The position numbers and the translations under genes were made by a program. 64,000 nucleotides of DNA, from positions 62,001 through 126,000 of the forward strand of contig JAGMWG010000006.1 in assembly GCA_020744225.1 (NCBI GenBank), written 5' to 3'. Positions 1 through 11,461 of the stretch are shown here, piece by piece. Below the pieces are notes generated by a model. That model made no database searches, had not been told where the DNA came from, and saw only the letters and a program-made list of their open reading frames with translations. Source of the stretch: Paraphoma chrysanthemicola. Lineage: Eukaryota > Ascomycota > Dothideomycetes > Pleosporales > Phaeosphaeriaceae. Position 1 is the first letter of the stretch, and each line of letters starts with the position of its first letter.

Positions 1-965
1 TCGTGCCCATGCATCTTTTCCGTAACCTAGGTAAGTGGCTCATATCGTCTCTCCACTCCTTGCGCCTTTCCACCGAATCTGTGAAAGCTGACAGGACCTC
101 CTTTAATCTAGGCTGGGTTGTAACCGTCCTTGTGTTGGGTATTGGTCCTACAATTTTCTACGGGTTTGCCATCGTCTGGCCACAGATGGTCTTCGGGCTT
201 TATACAACCGACGTCAAGTACGGTTCTTTGCTCTCCGTCATCCCTGTCGTCTCCTTCACCTCAGGAACTTGTTGCTCCGGTTTTGTTCGGTACATCCAGA
301 GACAGAGGATCCAAATAATCGTATGTGCGTGCATAGGCACCCCACTTGTCGCCGCCTGTGCCTGCATGACGGTAGATAACAAGGAGACGATCATCGGCCT
401 CATGTTCACTGGCTGTTTCTTCTTGGGTTACATTGAAGGAACTGGCGTGACAGCTACCGCGGTGTCGCTTGAAGATCAGGCCGATATTGGCGTAGGAAGC
501 GGTGTTGCCGCAACACTACGCGGAGTGTTCGCTACCTTCGGGTCGGCCATCTACGTTCTCGTCCTGCGAACCCGGCTCACAACGACAATTCCGCAGCAAG
601 TTCCACCAGCGCTCATTAGGGCCGGACTTCCTGTTTCATCGATACCAGCTTTCATTGCAGCCTTCCAAACTGGTGAATTTGCCAATATCCCTGGCGTGTC
701 GGCATCAATCATCCAGGCTGGAAGCTTAGCATATGCCCAAGCTCAGGTGCTAGCATACCGTACCGTATTCCTCACCACGCTTGCATTCAGTGGCCCCATT
801 CTCATCCTGTCCTTCTTTTGGCCTGATCTTGATAAGAAGATGACCAATCATACTGTGGCTTTGCTACATAGCAGAAAGAATAAGGCTGAATTGGAGCGCA
901 ATCACGTTTACGAGAAGGGACATGCCCAAACTATCGAAGATACGCGAGCTGCTGAGCACGTCTGA
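1..965 (+). CDS. MFS efflux pump, TRI12-like, 3' portion (5' cut by window edge)
   Basis: The frame is open from the left edge to the stop at 963-965 and encodes about 320 residues with five or more hydrophobic spans, so this is the C-terminal half of a 14-TM-type major facilitator. The stretch containing 'EDQADIGVGSGVAATLRG' and the AIYV helix that follows resemble the fungal trichothecene efflux pump (TRI12) branch, as does the long loop with repeated small hydrophobic segments near residues 190-240. The tail after the last helix is charged and cytosolic. Family role: drug or toxin export at the plasma membrane by proton antiport. The first in-window in-frame codon is GTG, not ATG, so the true start lies upstream. 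The substrate cannot be read from sequence; the next genes downstream suggest a metabolite cluster (inference). Confidence 0.8.
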   Translation, partial: VPMHLFRNLGKWLISSLHSLRLSTESVKADRTSFNLGWVVTVLVLGIGPTIFYGFAIVWPQMVFGLYTTDVKYGSLLSVIPVVSFTSGTCCSGFVRYIQRQRIQIIVCACIGTPLVAACACMTVDNKETIIGLMFTGCFFLGYIEGTGVTATAVSLEDQADIGVGSGVAATLRGVFATFGSAIYVLVLRTRLTTTIPQQVPPALIRAGLPVSSIPAFIAAFQTGEFANIPGVSASIIQAGSLAYAQAQVLAYRTVFLTTLAFSGPILILSFFWPDLDKKMTNHTVALLHSRKNKAELERNHVYEKGHAQTIEDTRAAEHV

Positions 966-1744
966 TGTTTCTTTGGTGCTCCGGAGTGGAGATAGTAGGT
1001 TATGAGTGCATTAAGCGGAGCTATCTCTATCTAGGTAGATAGGCATAAATTTTGAGAGAGCATGGAAATCGTCAGTGATCCGGACAAACTTCAAGTATGC
1101 TTTAAGCTGCCTGTGGGTGTCGAGAGCAGTGTTAACAATAATATCACTGGCCATATGTGAAGAACGGGAGATACTCCATCATAGCATGATTGAGACTATC
1201 CCCCTCGCCAGCCTCCTTGTGATATATCAAACGGGTGCGATTATGTTCTGTGACGTTGATTCAGATGCCAGAGATGCCAGGACAATGTATGTGCATGAAA
1301 AGTATCGCGACCTTACCGCTACCACACAAGTACCGTGTCGTCTAGTGTACAAGATTCAGCCACACTCCAAGTGATTGGCTCAAGACAATCCGGCCCGATG
1401 ACCCCTCCTTTGTCATGTAAAAGAGACAAGTAGTAGCTCTTTGGACGATTCCAGGTGCAGATATGATTGGGTCTTGAATAATACGTAACTGCGAATTGGT
1501 CACATCCCAATTATTACTCTGATGTTGTCATACATTACAAAGACGCAACTACTCACGTTCTGTCTAGTAATGGGTACAGGTTCAATATAAGTTGGGGGAA
1601 AGTGCGCTTGACCTGCCTCGCGAATTGAAACAGCAATACATCGATGCGTGCTCATCGCTGCTGAACAAGAAATCGTTCTTACATACCTTCGGAACAGACA
1701 CTATCTCAACCACACCTTTCGCTAGCACCGTTACTAAAGCAGTC
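966..1744. other. intergenic, 779 bp
   Basis: This is the 3' flank of the MFS gene and the 5' flank of the SnoaL-like gene. A 99-codon open frame at 1075-1374 has no recognisable composition or motif. The SnoaL frame is open back to at least 1592, but only through TTG, with no ATG. Confidence 0.5.
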
Positions 1745-2329
1745 ATGTTGACCGATGCTCAGCTACAAGAGCTGTACGACAAACAAAAGCTGCATGAGAA
1801 TCTTATGCTGTACGTCCGTGGCATCGACCGATTCGATGCTGAGTTAATCAAGTCGACCTACTGGCCTGATGCGACAGACGACCATGGCGGTTTTGTTGGC
1901 TCTGGCGCTGACTGGGCGGATTTCGGTTGCACGTGGCGCGACAAGGTGTACAATTGCAATCACCACGTCTCCAACGTCTTGATCGAATTGGACGGTAACC
2001 GGGCAAAACGCGAGAGTATGTACCTGAACGTGGTCAATCAAAAAGAGCCAGCAGTGTCTTGGGCTCATGGTGGCCGCTATCGCGATCTCTGCGAGAAACG
2101 AGATGGGGAGTGGCGCATCCTAAACCGCGTAGTTGTTTGGGACTGGTGCGAACATTGGCCGCGGGTCGGGGGTTGGGAGCTATGTGCGGTACCACAGAAA
2201 ACCAATTGGGGAAGTTTCTTCCCAGACGATCCCATCTACCAGGACTGGACTAAAAGGAGCCCTACTGATTTCCCGCGGCCAATTGAGGAATTTTTCGCTC
2301 GATTCAACAAGGCACCTAATTCAGGATAG
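1745..2329 (+). CDS. SnoaL-like domain protein (NTF2-like fold)
   Basis: A single-exon ORF of 194 residues if started at the first in-frame ATG (1745, MLTDAQLQELY). The open frame extends upstream to a TTG at 1592, but homologous proteins usually begin right at the LxDxQLQELxD helix, so I chose 1745. The pattern of an N-terminal helix with 'LMLYVRGIDRFD', then 'YWPDATDDHG', 'NCNHHVSNVLIELDGNRA' and a C-terminal 'GEWRILNRVVVWDW' strand is that of SnoaL_4/LinA-type NTF2-like proteins. Members act as small-molecule dehydratases, isomerases or cyclases, or are non-catalytic. The Asp in the DRFD region and the His pair are where active-site residues sit in the family. It lies between a TRI12-like pump and a bZIP regulator, consistent with a role in a metabolite pathway (inference). 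Substrate unknown. Confidence 0.8.
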   Translation: MLTDAQLQELYDKQKLHENLMLYVRGIDRFDAELIKSTYWPDATDDHGGFVGSGADWADFGCTWRDKVYNCNHHVSNVLIELDGNRAKRESMYLNVVNQKEPAVSWAHGGRYRDLCEKRDGEWRILNRVVVWDWCEHWPRVGGWELCAVPQKTNWGSFFPDDPIYQDWTKRSPTDFPRPIEEFFARFNKAPNSG

Positions 2330-2760
2330 GAATATCATCATTGTCGATAACCAATTATTCTACACATCTCCACAGTCCGATCATGTAATGGCTCCTGCTC
2401 GCTTCGAGACCCTGGGCCCAGGTTGATTGGTGTATCACCGAGACGATCGGTCGATTAGGTTGGTCGGCATTGCGATTTATAGGGTGTGTGTGTATGTAGG
2501 CCACTCGTGCTATGACATAACACGTTATTGCTGTTCATGCTCAAAATGACTAGGTGATTTATGCAAGAGCCTCCTCGTAAGTGGTGAAAGCCATGTGCTA
2601 CATAGCACTACACATATACATAATTACTACATAATTCCTTGTAGATACCAGAAAAAGTACAGGTACCGTTGGACGTCAAGACAGTGCTCAGGTGAAAGAA
2701 TGAGAGGCGACAAACGAGACCGTCCCCATCCCAGATCGTAAAGGAGAGAAAGCCTGCGCC
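2330..2760. other. convergent intergenic, 431 bp
   Basis: This is the shared 3' flank of the SnoaL-like gene (plus) and the bZIP gene (minus). I see no coding signal or repeat beyond a short GT run near 2485. Confidence 0.4.
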
Positions 2761-4789
2761 TCAAATCATTTTTGAAGGGTTCATAGTTATCAATGCTAGT
2801 TGATACTGAATAAGAATCTGGTCAAGGGACTGGCGTGAGGGTATCGACTTAGATCGGGGAGGTAATCTAAAGCTCCTACCCTTGGCATTGAACTTCTCAT
2901 AACCCTCCCATTTCAGATTGGGATATTTGTCGTAGAAGGCTGGATCGGTACTCCAGTATTTGTGCGCATTGTAGAGTTCGAGGTGGTAGTACAATTTCCG
3001 CGCCAACTCCGGCTCCGAAAGTAGGCGTTCTAACTCTACAGGTTCCCAGGGCCCATTCGGCTGTGGTTTCGCGGATGAAACATCGGGGTCTGAGTTCGAG
3101 GATCCGCTGGGGTAGGGCATTCTGTATACTCTTAACAGACCCAAGGTATCAAGTTGCGAAAGTTCCGGGAATATTTCCTCTCCTTCAGCCCCATGCACCT
3201 GTACCGGATCCGAGCGCTTCGGATCACTCATAGCATCAAATAAATTCCAGGTGCCCAGGAATCCTCTCCCACTCCCAACCCCAGTGAGTATGGTGGAGAT
3301 ATCCTCGACTTCTATAACAGCATGCGACATTAGGTCGAGCCACATGTCATCGAATCGCTGGCCAGAACTGCACTCTTGAATGATACGGTCTCTTAGACCT
3401 CCCATAGTCACCCAAGATATGATGGTGTGGTGTGGAGTTCTTGATTGAAGTGGAGTCGGTATCAAGTATCTTGGGAGTCTTTTCAAGGAATTTTTGGACT
3501 TCGACACTCGCCATGCGAGACTGCGTTCAGCTAGGCCGTACAAGTGAGAGCCGAACCATAGCATAGTGGGACCTGGCCATATATGGCGGGCAAAGTATAC
3601 CATCAAAATTAGGCACGCTTTCGACACACTAGCTTTCGCATTAGTACGCGATTATCTGTCGAAGAGGAGCGAGACACACAAAACTTCATTCGCTTGTGGC
3701 ACAAAGGCCTCCAGGTACGATATCAAAGACCGCTCCATGGCTTCTACACATCCTGATATTGACTCGCATGACTGCGGCGGGGACAGCCATTGCCGAAGAG
3801 TCGGCACAAAATTCGTTGCGGCGTGCGGCGAGGATTGAGGCAAGATGGTGTTGGTGGCTGTCACATGATATTCGTCGTTGGACAAGCTGAGACCACTGGA
3901 CAAGTACGCAGAGTCGAGAAGGGTTGATCCATTATCTTGCTGCCAAGCCAAAGCAGGTACTGTGTTGGATTAACAAGATGATACGAGTAAACATACACGA
4001 AGAGTCGATGGCAGGTTTCAACAATCGAAGTCAATAATTCTTTCGCATCGTGGGACAGGTGAAAATGATTGATAGCATCACACTGGGTTTTTGACTTACT
4101 AGGCCGTGGAGTGTTCGTTGACGGTGGAGACTTGCTCTGCGAGTGTACGGAGAACGATTCAGGTAGAGAGGGCATCGCTAGATCGTAATCCATAAAATTG
4201 CAGATGTTGAACGGATCATCATGATTCGGCCGCAAGGTCAATGCGCGGCCGTTCGGGTCAGACGTCTCGCTCGGCCCTGAATCTAAGGGAGTTTCGACTG
4301 GACGTTCGACACTCTCTTCAACTGCGTGAGAGGGGTCCAGCGATGTCGAATGTCCCGAGCTTGAATATGTTGAAGCCTCATTGGCGTGCTCAGGGCCTTT
4401 GGAGTCCGCCCGTTCTGCGGGAAGACCAAGTGCGGTACTGAGCGTCGTGTTCAGATTGCCCAGTAACATCTCCATATGCAAGCATTGCTGTCTGGCGCGG
4501 ATCAAGGCGGCCTTGAGAGCACTGTTTGTGGAGACCAAGGCGGCATTTCGCTCCGCTTCTCCCATCGAGAGATATTCTATTCGTGCCTCTAGCTCCTGAG
4601 TGCGAAGTGCACGCCGCTCGCGGAACAATCTCTGCGATTGACGATTGCGGGCGCGCCTTTGAGGTTTCGAATTAGTTTCGTTGCACGACCTCACAGGATT
4701 CCTCAGCTTCCTTACTTGTCTTCTGCGGTGTCGGACCCATTGTTCCAAATCCCAATTCTCTTACGCTGTTGGCGCTTGGGCTGGCTCAT
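2761..4789 (-). CDS. bZIP transcription factor with C-terminal DUF3425
   Basis: My model is complement(join(2761..3628,3680..3939,3999..4656,4716..4789)), giving 619 residues; every junction is in phase. The start at 4789 (MSQPKRQQRKRI) is the only ATG that splices in frame (gtaagg donor, 59-nt intron) into the basic region. The basic region reads 'RARNRQSQRLFRERR', the N-x-(Q/S)-x-QR-x-FR signature of fungal bZIP factors, followed by a short leucine-zipper-like helix (LEARIEYL and the Leu heptads after it). The middle is Ser/Pro-rich. Near the C-terminus 'LPRYLIPTPLQ' and 'HHTIISWVTMGGLRDR' match the DUF3425 consensus (PTPLQL, then PHxxIDWxPWPxLRDR). Nuclear DNA-binding regulator. It sits between the SnoaL-like gene and an aldehyde dehydrogenase, so it could be a local regulator (inference). 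Confidence 0.82.
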
Positions 4790-5448
4790 GATGATGTAGT
4801 GGAAATGGGGACTGATCGTTGGAATGTACTCGTCTTTGCAGGTGTTTTGACGATGCATAGTAGCTATGCCCCTGTCGTGGAAAGCAACAGTCTTGGCGAA
4901 ATGGCAAGTGGGGTTAAAGTGCGGGGGAGTTTTCCGCTAAGTCCTGAGTGATCCGGAACGGGGCAAGGCTGACTAGAAGCGACATGTTCCAGCCTCAGGG
5001 TTCCGAGCTTAGCATCGCGCTAGCACGATTGAGTAGGACCTAAACCAAAGGAGGGAAAGTCAATCTGGTGATGACACATTGTTAATTGCGTAATACGAAC
5101 ATTCGAAGAGCCTGCCGCACTCCCGCCCACTCATCATGGGCTTCGGCATGACCTGGATTTACCGATACTGGTGCCCCATGACGGGCCCAGCGCCATGTTA
5201 ATCAGCAGGTGCACATGGACAGATAAGATTTGGATGAAGACATTCTTATGACTTTGACCTCTTGGGTGTCGACAATAATAAACAGCTTCAACCAAGATGT
5301 ATACTATAGCTCTGGATATACCACACAACTCGCGCAGTTGGTTCGACGAGTGAACGATCTTTCTCAATTTCGTGTACAACAGGATCTATATAGAACCATT
5401 GGATTCAAACACAGCTTTGCAATACATCTTTGAACACCATAATATCTA
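4790..5448. other. intergenic, 659 bp
   Basis: This is the 3' flank of the aldehyde dehydrogenase gene and the upstream region of the bZIP gene, both on the minus strand. Small ORFs on both strands here show no family signature. Confidence 0.4.
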
Positions 5449-7082
5449 TCACGATATTGTCTTTCGAAGGAATAGAGTTTGAACATTGCAGAATGACTTA
5501 AGTCCACCAATTCCCCACTCGTACCCAACTCCACTCTCTTTGTGACCGCCAAAAGGCGCGTTGGGATCTAGCTCAAGATGTGTATTCACCCAGACACTGC
5601 CGGCATCGAGTTGACGCGCGATGCGGTTAGCTTCATCTAAATCGTTAGACCATACTGAAGCACCAAGCCCCATCGCTGTGTTGTTGGCTCGCGATATGAC
5701 CTCATTCTCATCGCTCCAGGATAGCAAAGGTACGATAGGACCGAATGGCTCCTCGGTAACAATTCGAGAATTGTCTGCTGGGTTATCGATGATTGTCGGC
5801 GTGATGAAATAACCAGTCCGTTCTTCGTTCTTGCCACCTACGGCTACTTTCCAATATTCCTTATCGATATCAGAGAAGAAGGTCTTGACCTTCTCGTATT
5901 GCATTGAGTTCTGGAGTGGACCCATGAAAACGCCGTCCTCACGGCCGTCACTAATCGTAAGTGTCTTTGTGAACTTAGCAATGGCGTCCCGGAATCTTTC
6001 GTAGATTGCTTCGTGTACGTAGATACGTTTCACAGCTATGCAAATCTGACCCGAGTTGAGAAAAGCCAGTGTCGCAATCTATAACAGCTGTAAGCTCATA
6101 TGCTCGCTGGTCTTTCTGGGCTGCTACTCTACCTTCTGGGCAGTCGCATCTATATCGACATTCTTCGTGATCACGGCAGGATCCTTTCCTCCCCTAGATC
6201 TACTCAGTGTCCATTCACAAGGCTACCCAAAAGAAAAAGACGAAGACGAAGACTCACAGCTCCAATGTCACTCTTTTCAAGGTTTTTGACGCACTTTCCA
6301 TGACCTTTTTGCCAGTGAAAGTAGATCCAGTGAAGCTAACTTTACTTATGCCAGGATGTGAAGTAAGCCATGGACCAAGATTATCGTCGCCACTCAAGAC
6401 TTGAAACACGCCGGGTGGGAATATTTGCTGACCCAGTTCTCCTAGCTTCAAGCCGCAGTACGGGGTGAAGGGAGATGGTTTTATGATGATCGGATTGCCG
6501 GTAAGCAGGGATGGCGCGATCTTTCCGCAGGCCAGATGGATGGGGAAATTCCAAGGTACAATTCCCAAAGTAACGCCCAGGGGAGTATAGCGAACGACAA
6601 CCTGCTTGCCAGCATCTTCCTCGAGAACTTCCTCCTTCAATTCAAGCGCAGCAATCTGTCTTATCCAGTGGAGGCCAGCCTGAACTTCTGTCATGGCCCA
6701 TTTCAACTACACCATGTAATTAGCTGATTAGTCTGTGACAATTATTCAGAATCTGAATATCTCGGGTACCCACCGGCTTCCCTTGCTCCTGGGTTAGCAA
6801 CCTACTGAAGTCTTCCGCGTGCTTCTCAAAAGCATCGGCGAACGCTAGGACCATCGTCTTTCTTTCTTCCCATGGAGTCTTCGACCATGTCTTGAAGGCT
6901 TCCTGAGCGGCTGCGACAGCATCATCGACGTCTTTCTTAGTCGCAATTGGTACCTCGGGGTTTTCCTTTTCTGTAGCTGGATCAGTGCCATGTCTGGTCT
7001 TCTCGGTAGTTGTCGACTTTCCGTTGATGGTATTGTAAAAGCCATTGAAGACATCAATGTCGTTCGCTGCTAGAGACGCCAT
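5449..7082 (-). CDS. aldehyde dehydrogenase (NAD(P)+-dependent)
   Basis: The model complement(join(5449..6078,6133..6193,6258..6706,6774..7082)) encodes 482 residues, the usual ALDH length. Introns are 54, 64 and 67 nt with GT-AG ends; the third exon is only 61 nt and supplies the 'LGGKDPAVI' block. Diagnostic motifs are present in order: 'VPWNFP' in the cofactor domain, 'FTGSTFTGKKV', the catalytic Glu in 'TLELGGKDP' spanning the exon 2/3 junction, and the nucleophile Cys in 'NSGQICIAVKR'. The C-terminal 'EEPFGPI' and 'PFGGHKESGVG' motifs are intact. The enzyme oxidises an aldehyde to a carboxylic acid, probably in the cytosol, since no targeting peptide is seen. It is closest in flavour to succinate-semialdehyde or medium-chain aldehyde dehydrogenases, but the substrate is not resolvable. 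It is divergent from the AtuA-like gene. Confidence 0.93.
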
Positions 7083-8476
7083 TTCTTATTCTATTCTTGG
7101 GAAGGTCCAACTAGAATGATGAAAATGTATTAGGCAGTTGTGCGAACAAAGTGAGGAACTGGAAAGCGAAACTTTAACTGACGAACGTTCAGAAATGCAG
7201 GACTGTTGTGGGTCGCATCTAGGCTTTTCTACCATTGATGGGTTGCAAGCCACCAAGGATCAATTCAGGAATAGCACCCGGATGTGTCACAATCTATGTG
7301 TCTTCAAATAGCGTTACGTTTGGTGCCATGGTGGTGCATCTGCTGCGAACTAACGCTATCATCCATTATTCTGAACACAAATTGTTGTTAGTTCCCTTTG
7401 CAGCAACAAGTTTGCCAGCAGAAAGACAGTGGTCAAATCACGCAATGTTATCAAGCGGCAAATTTCGGGTATTCTATAGTTGTGGATATAAATAGCATTG
7501 GCAGATGAGGGTTGGGAACCATTAATTGGTAGGGATCAAAGGACAATATGATCCTTCAAATGCAGTGAAAGAAGCATATGCTTGGACCTTTTGAGGAATG
7601 CCCTTAGCAGTGGTGGGACTCTTTAGCAGTGCCTCTCCCACACCTCTCTTGAGTTCTTCTGGAATTCAATTGAAGGAGTGAGAGCGCCGTTTGATTTTCG
7701 ATGTTGTGCGTCTTTTGATGCTGTTCCCCCTAATCCCGATGGACCTGTGGATGTTCAAAATGACTGCAAATGCCTGGAGGTTTAGCAGGCTGACAAATCC
7801 TTGGTGAATTATCTGAAGCCCAAGCGACAACGTTTCAGTGTCGACATTGGAGAATTGGCGCGACTTGAATAGGCTCACGGTCTGTAGACTTAGAATGGTA
7901 AATAGACAACGTCTTGTTGGATCGTAGGGTTTCAAAAAGGGAGGCATTGTACTCATCAGCCGTGCCGTATCCTGAGATTCGATAATCAAACAACCTTGAT
8001 AAATGCCTAGATCCTCATGCTCCGACCGACGTTCATGGCTTAACTCCCTAGGCTGTATTGCCGAACTACAGTGTGCGGGGATGCGGGGTCTAGTAGCCAA
8101 ACAACCATTGGTAATAGGCAATGACACATCGTGTGAAACTGCCGACCGCCACATAATCCGCTGAAGAATTCGCTGGTGTTACCAGGAATTCCTTATGTAA
8201 CTATAGCAGAACAAAGACTAAGAGATTCGCCTCCTCTTGCTTACACTTCGCTGCAGATAGACTTCATTCAGTCATATAGGCTCTCATTTGAGCAAAGCCT
8301 GGATCACCATTCACACAGACTAGCAACCTTTTTCACGGCAATCTACGCAACGTAAAGACTTGATCAAAGTGCCTCACAGGAGAACCGTTCCACCACTGGG
8401 GATTTTCGATTCGCTGCATTGGCACCACCGGTGCAAGTAAAATATATTTGCTTCAGGCCACCCGATCATACGCACC
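7083..8476. promoter_or_regulatory. divergent intergenic between ALDH and AtuA-like genes, 1394 bp
   Basis: The interval is long and contains one ATG-initiated minus-strand ORF at 7666-8154 (162 codons) with Leu-rich stretches ('LSLGLQIIHQGFVSLLNL') that vaguely resemble the C-terminal helices of fungal regulators. No domain can be identified, so it may be a remnant or chance. The ATG of the AtuA-like gene has a strong CACCATGG context. I saw no other structure. Confidence 0.35.
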
Positions 8477-10414
8477 ATGGGTGATCTAGGTGCGCAGGCA
8501 AGACGGCCATGCCGCATCGCCAATTGTTCCGGCGCGCGTGGCGATCCAGGCTACCAAATGAAACGGCAGGCAAACTTGGGTCCGGTCGACTTCATCACTG
8601 GAGACTATCTGGCCGAAATGAACCTGGCCGAGAACGCGGAAAAATTGGCTTCGGGACAACACGATGGCTGGGAACCGACTGCTTGGGACGGCCTTGAGGC
8701 AACTATCGACCTTGTCAAAGAGAAGGGTATCAAGATCATCATCAATGGTGGAGCATTGAATCCCAAAGGCCTCGCGCAGAAGACTCAAAAGTTAGTAAAT
8801 CAGAAGGGACTAGACTTGAGGATTGCTTACGTACATGGCGACAACCTGATAGAGGAAGTCAAAACGGAACTGGGGAAGGAAGGAAAGCTACCACACCATC
8901 TGGATAGTGAAAACAACGAAATCACCTTCGTTCGAAATATGTCCGATCTGTTAGACACTAAGGGGAAGCCTATTGTCAGCGCAAATGCGTACCTCGGAGC
9001 AAGAGCAATCGTCAAGGGTCTTGAACTGGGTGCGGATGTGATAATATGTGGAAGGGTTGCCGATGCGAGTCCCGTTATCGGTGCCGCATGGTACTGGCAT
9101 CAGTGGTCCGACACAGACTATGATAGACTGGCTGGATCGTTGGTAGCCGGACATTTGATCGAATGCTCAGCTTATGTTACTGGCGCCAACTTTTCTGGAT
9201 TCGATGAATATCCGCTAGAAACGTTCGTCGACCTAACGTACGGAATAGCTGAGATCGCTGACGATGGATCGGCGGTTATCACCAAGCATGACAAAACGAA
9301 TGGTTTGGTGAATGAAGACAACGTCAAGTGTCAATTCCTCTACGAACTACAGGGCTCGATATATCTCAATTCTGACGTAGCGGCCGACACGACTGATATC
9401 AGGATTGAATCAGTGGGCCAGGATCGAGTTAGGTTGTCCAATGTCAAAGGCCACCCGCCCCCTCCAACAACAAAGCTAGCGATTTTTTACCGAGGCGGTT
9501 ACGAAGCACAGATACTCCTCAATGCCGCCGGGTATGCCACGAAAGAAAAATACAAGCTATGGGAGCTCCAAATACGACATGCCTTGGAGCAGAAGGGACT
9601 ATCAAATAAGTTCCAGCTCCTGGACTTCCAAGTGCTGGGTACTCCAGAGGAAAATCCAAACTCACAATTCACTAGCACCACATACTGCCGATTGTTTGTT
9701 CAGGCAGATTCTGAGTCCACAATATACGGCCTGGTCAAAGCCTGGTCCGAGACTGCAATGATGCACTATTCGGGTGCGCATCTATCATTAGACTATAGAA
9801 CGGCTATGCCACGTTCCTATCTCGCCTATTACCCAGCCCTGTGGTCACAGGATCGTCTTGATGAAGGAGTCAGTGTCTTATCGGCTTCTGGCGAGGACAC
9901 ACAGACTGCAAGCGCCGGCCATCCTCCTCAGTATCGGAAAATGCAGCCGCGGGAAAACTATGAGACCAAGCACCCAGTCGATCTAGCATCTTTCGGACCT
10001 ACCCGAAAAGCGCGACTGGGAGATATCTGCCTGGCAAGATCTGGAGACAAGGGTGCCAATATCAACTTTGGAATTTTCGTCCGCAAAGCCGAGCACTATC
10101 CTTGGCTGCAATCGTTCATGACCCGATCGAGGCTTCAGGAACTAATGGGAGCCGACTGGAAGGATGATTTCTTTATTGAAAGAATGGAATTCCCAAATAT
10201 CTGGGCCGTTCATTTCGTGATTTATGGGCCGCTCGGACGAGGCGTAAGCAGTTGCCGCCTGCTTGATGCTCTAGGCAAAGGATTTGCTGACTATATCCGG
10301 GACAAATTCGTTGAAGTGCCCGAGACGTTCCTTGATGAGGTAGAAATTATCAGGGAACAAAGAAGAGCTGCACTAATCGCAAGTAAAGATAGCGAGATTA
10401 AGTTGAAGCTTTAG
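8477..10414 (+). CDS. AtuA-like (DUF1446) acyclic terpene utilisation family protein
   Basis: A single exon of 645 residues. The first two thirds match the AtuA core (DUF1446): N-terminal 'CRIANCSGARGDP', then 'FITGDYLAEMNLA', 'IINGGALNPKGLA', 'SANAYLGARAIVKGLE', 'ICGRVADASPVIGA' and 'HLIECSAYVTGANFSGFD'. The last 120 residues ('RLGDICLARSGDKGANINFG' onward) are the small AtuA-like ferredoxin-fold domain that fungal members carry fused to the core. In Pseudomonas the atu genes serve catabolism of citronellol and geraniol, but AtuA has no assigned reaction, so only family membership is secure. The divergent ALDH could oxidise citronellal-type aldehydes, which would fit a catabolic module (inference). 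The start ATG at 8477 has near-ideal context. Confidence 0.9.
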   Translation: MGDLGAQARRPCRIANCSGARGDPGYQMKRQANLGPVDFITGDYLAEMNLAENAEKLASGQHDGWEPTAWDGLEATIDLVKEKGIKIIINGGALNPKGLAQKTQKLVNQKGLDLRIAYVHGDNLIEEVKTELGKEGKLPHHLDSENNEITFVRNMSDLLDTKGKPIVSANAYLGARAIVKGLELGADVIICGRVADASPVIGAAWYWHQWSDTDYDRLAGSLVAGHLIECSAYVTGANFSGFDEYPLETFVDLTYGIAEIADDGSAVITKHDKTNGLVNEDNVKCQFLYELQGSIYLNSDVAADTTDIRIESVGQDRVRLSNVKGHPPPPTTKLAIFYRGGYEAQILLNAAGYATKEKYKLWELQIRHALEQKGLSNKFQLLDFQVLGTPEENPNSQFTSTTYCRLFVQADSESTIYGLVKAWSETAMMHYSGAHLSLDYRTAMPRSYLAYYPALWSQDRLDEGVSVLSASGEDTQTASAGHPPQYRKMQPRENYETKHPVDLASFGPTRKARLGDICLARSGDKGANINFGIFVRKAEHYPWLQSFMTRSRLQELMGADWKDDFFIERMEFPNIWAVHFVIYGPLGRGVSSCRLLDALGKGFADYIRDKFVEVPETFLDEVEIIREQRRAALIASKDSEIKLKL

Positions 10415-11461
10415 GCTCTTCGCAAGTAATTGTTTATACTCCCTTCCAAGATCTGCAGGACTACTGGTTACTTGCTGTAATTATGAGGCTCTCCATTCTC
10501 CACTCACAACCCGCCCCCAAACAACGTGAAGTGAAAGCGAGACATTTTGTTCAAGTGGAAGGCAAAAAGGCAAAGAAATAAAACGAGGTTCTCGCTAGTG
10601 GTCATCCGACCTAGGTACGCGCCAATTGAACAATGCTGGTGGTCGTTTCACGGACCTACACAGACTGGCTCTCATTGTTCGGTATCGAATGTGAAGGGTT
10701 TTCACCTGTGTATAATATACATACAGTATTTGATGGAGCCGCTACTCCCGTGGGCCTACTTCTGATATGATGCAATCCACAGAATATAGAGCTCAGGTAC
10801 CCTGAAACGCTCCGTATGCATGTGCTGAAGGATATCTCGCCATCATCAACTAAAGGTGAGATTTGACAACGTGAATGTATTAACAAGGATGAGTGTATCC
10901 CTCGATGGATAGAGGAGACTTCAATACCTCCTAATCAAGTCAAACAGTTCATAGCAGCAAACCGGAGAAAGATTCATTGGGGAACATGGCTACCAAGCCC
11001 CACGCATAAATTACAGATTGGACAAGTCGATCTTTGTTGTCATGGATCACAGTTGAACAACACCATCGACAAGCAACATATGATGAATGCATTTCTATCC
11101 CTTGGCGTAAGTTCTACACTTGGTAGCCACTTTTAGACGTCCGAAACCTTCATAATTTTCTTTCATGTGGAGCTTGAGACATGTGGTTGTACTCCTCCTG
11201 ACCTGTTGAATTACCAGCGCTTCAATATACAATTTTCGATTCGAGAAACTTTGAACAGTGATCAAGACAATTCAGAATCTCTAAATTGCAAGCCGACAAT
11301 AGTCTTTTGCTGTGATGCTTGTCTTCTTAGGAGTTATCTAGGCATTACATCAAGGAGGTCCGTGACGTTGTACTACTGTCATTGGTGGTACAAGGTGCAA
11401 AACTTTCAATACATTAAGCGACTCAGCTAATCTTGAGCAGCGCGGTAGCTCGCAACGACCG
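10415..11461. other. intergenic, 1047 bp
   Basis: The 3' flank of the AtuA-like gene and the upstream region of the ISG12-like gene. Small open frames occur on both strands without recognisable motifs; I see no RNA gene or repeat. Confidence 0.4.

Noticed and set aside
1592..1744. N-terminal extension of the SnoaL-like protein
   Set aside because: The extension starts at TTG and has no ATG; the family starts at the helix after 1745.
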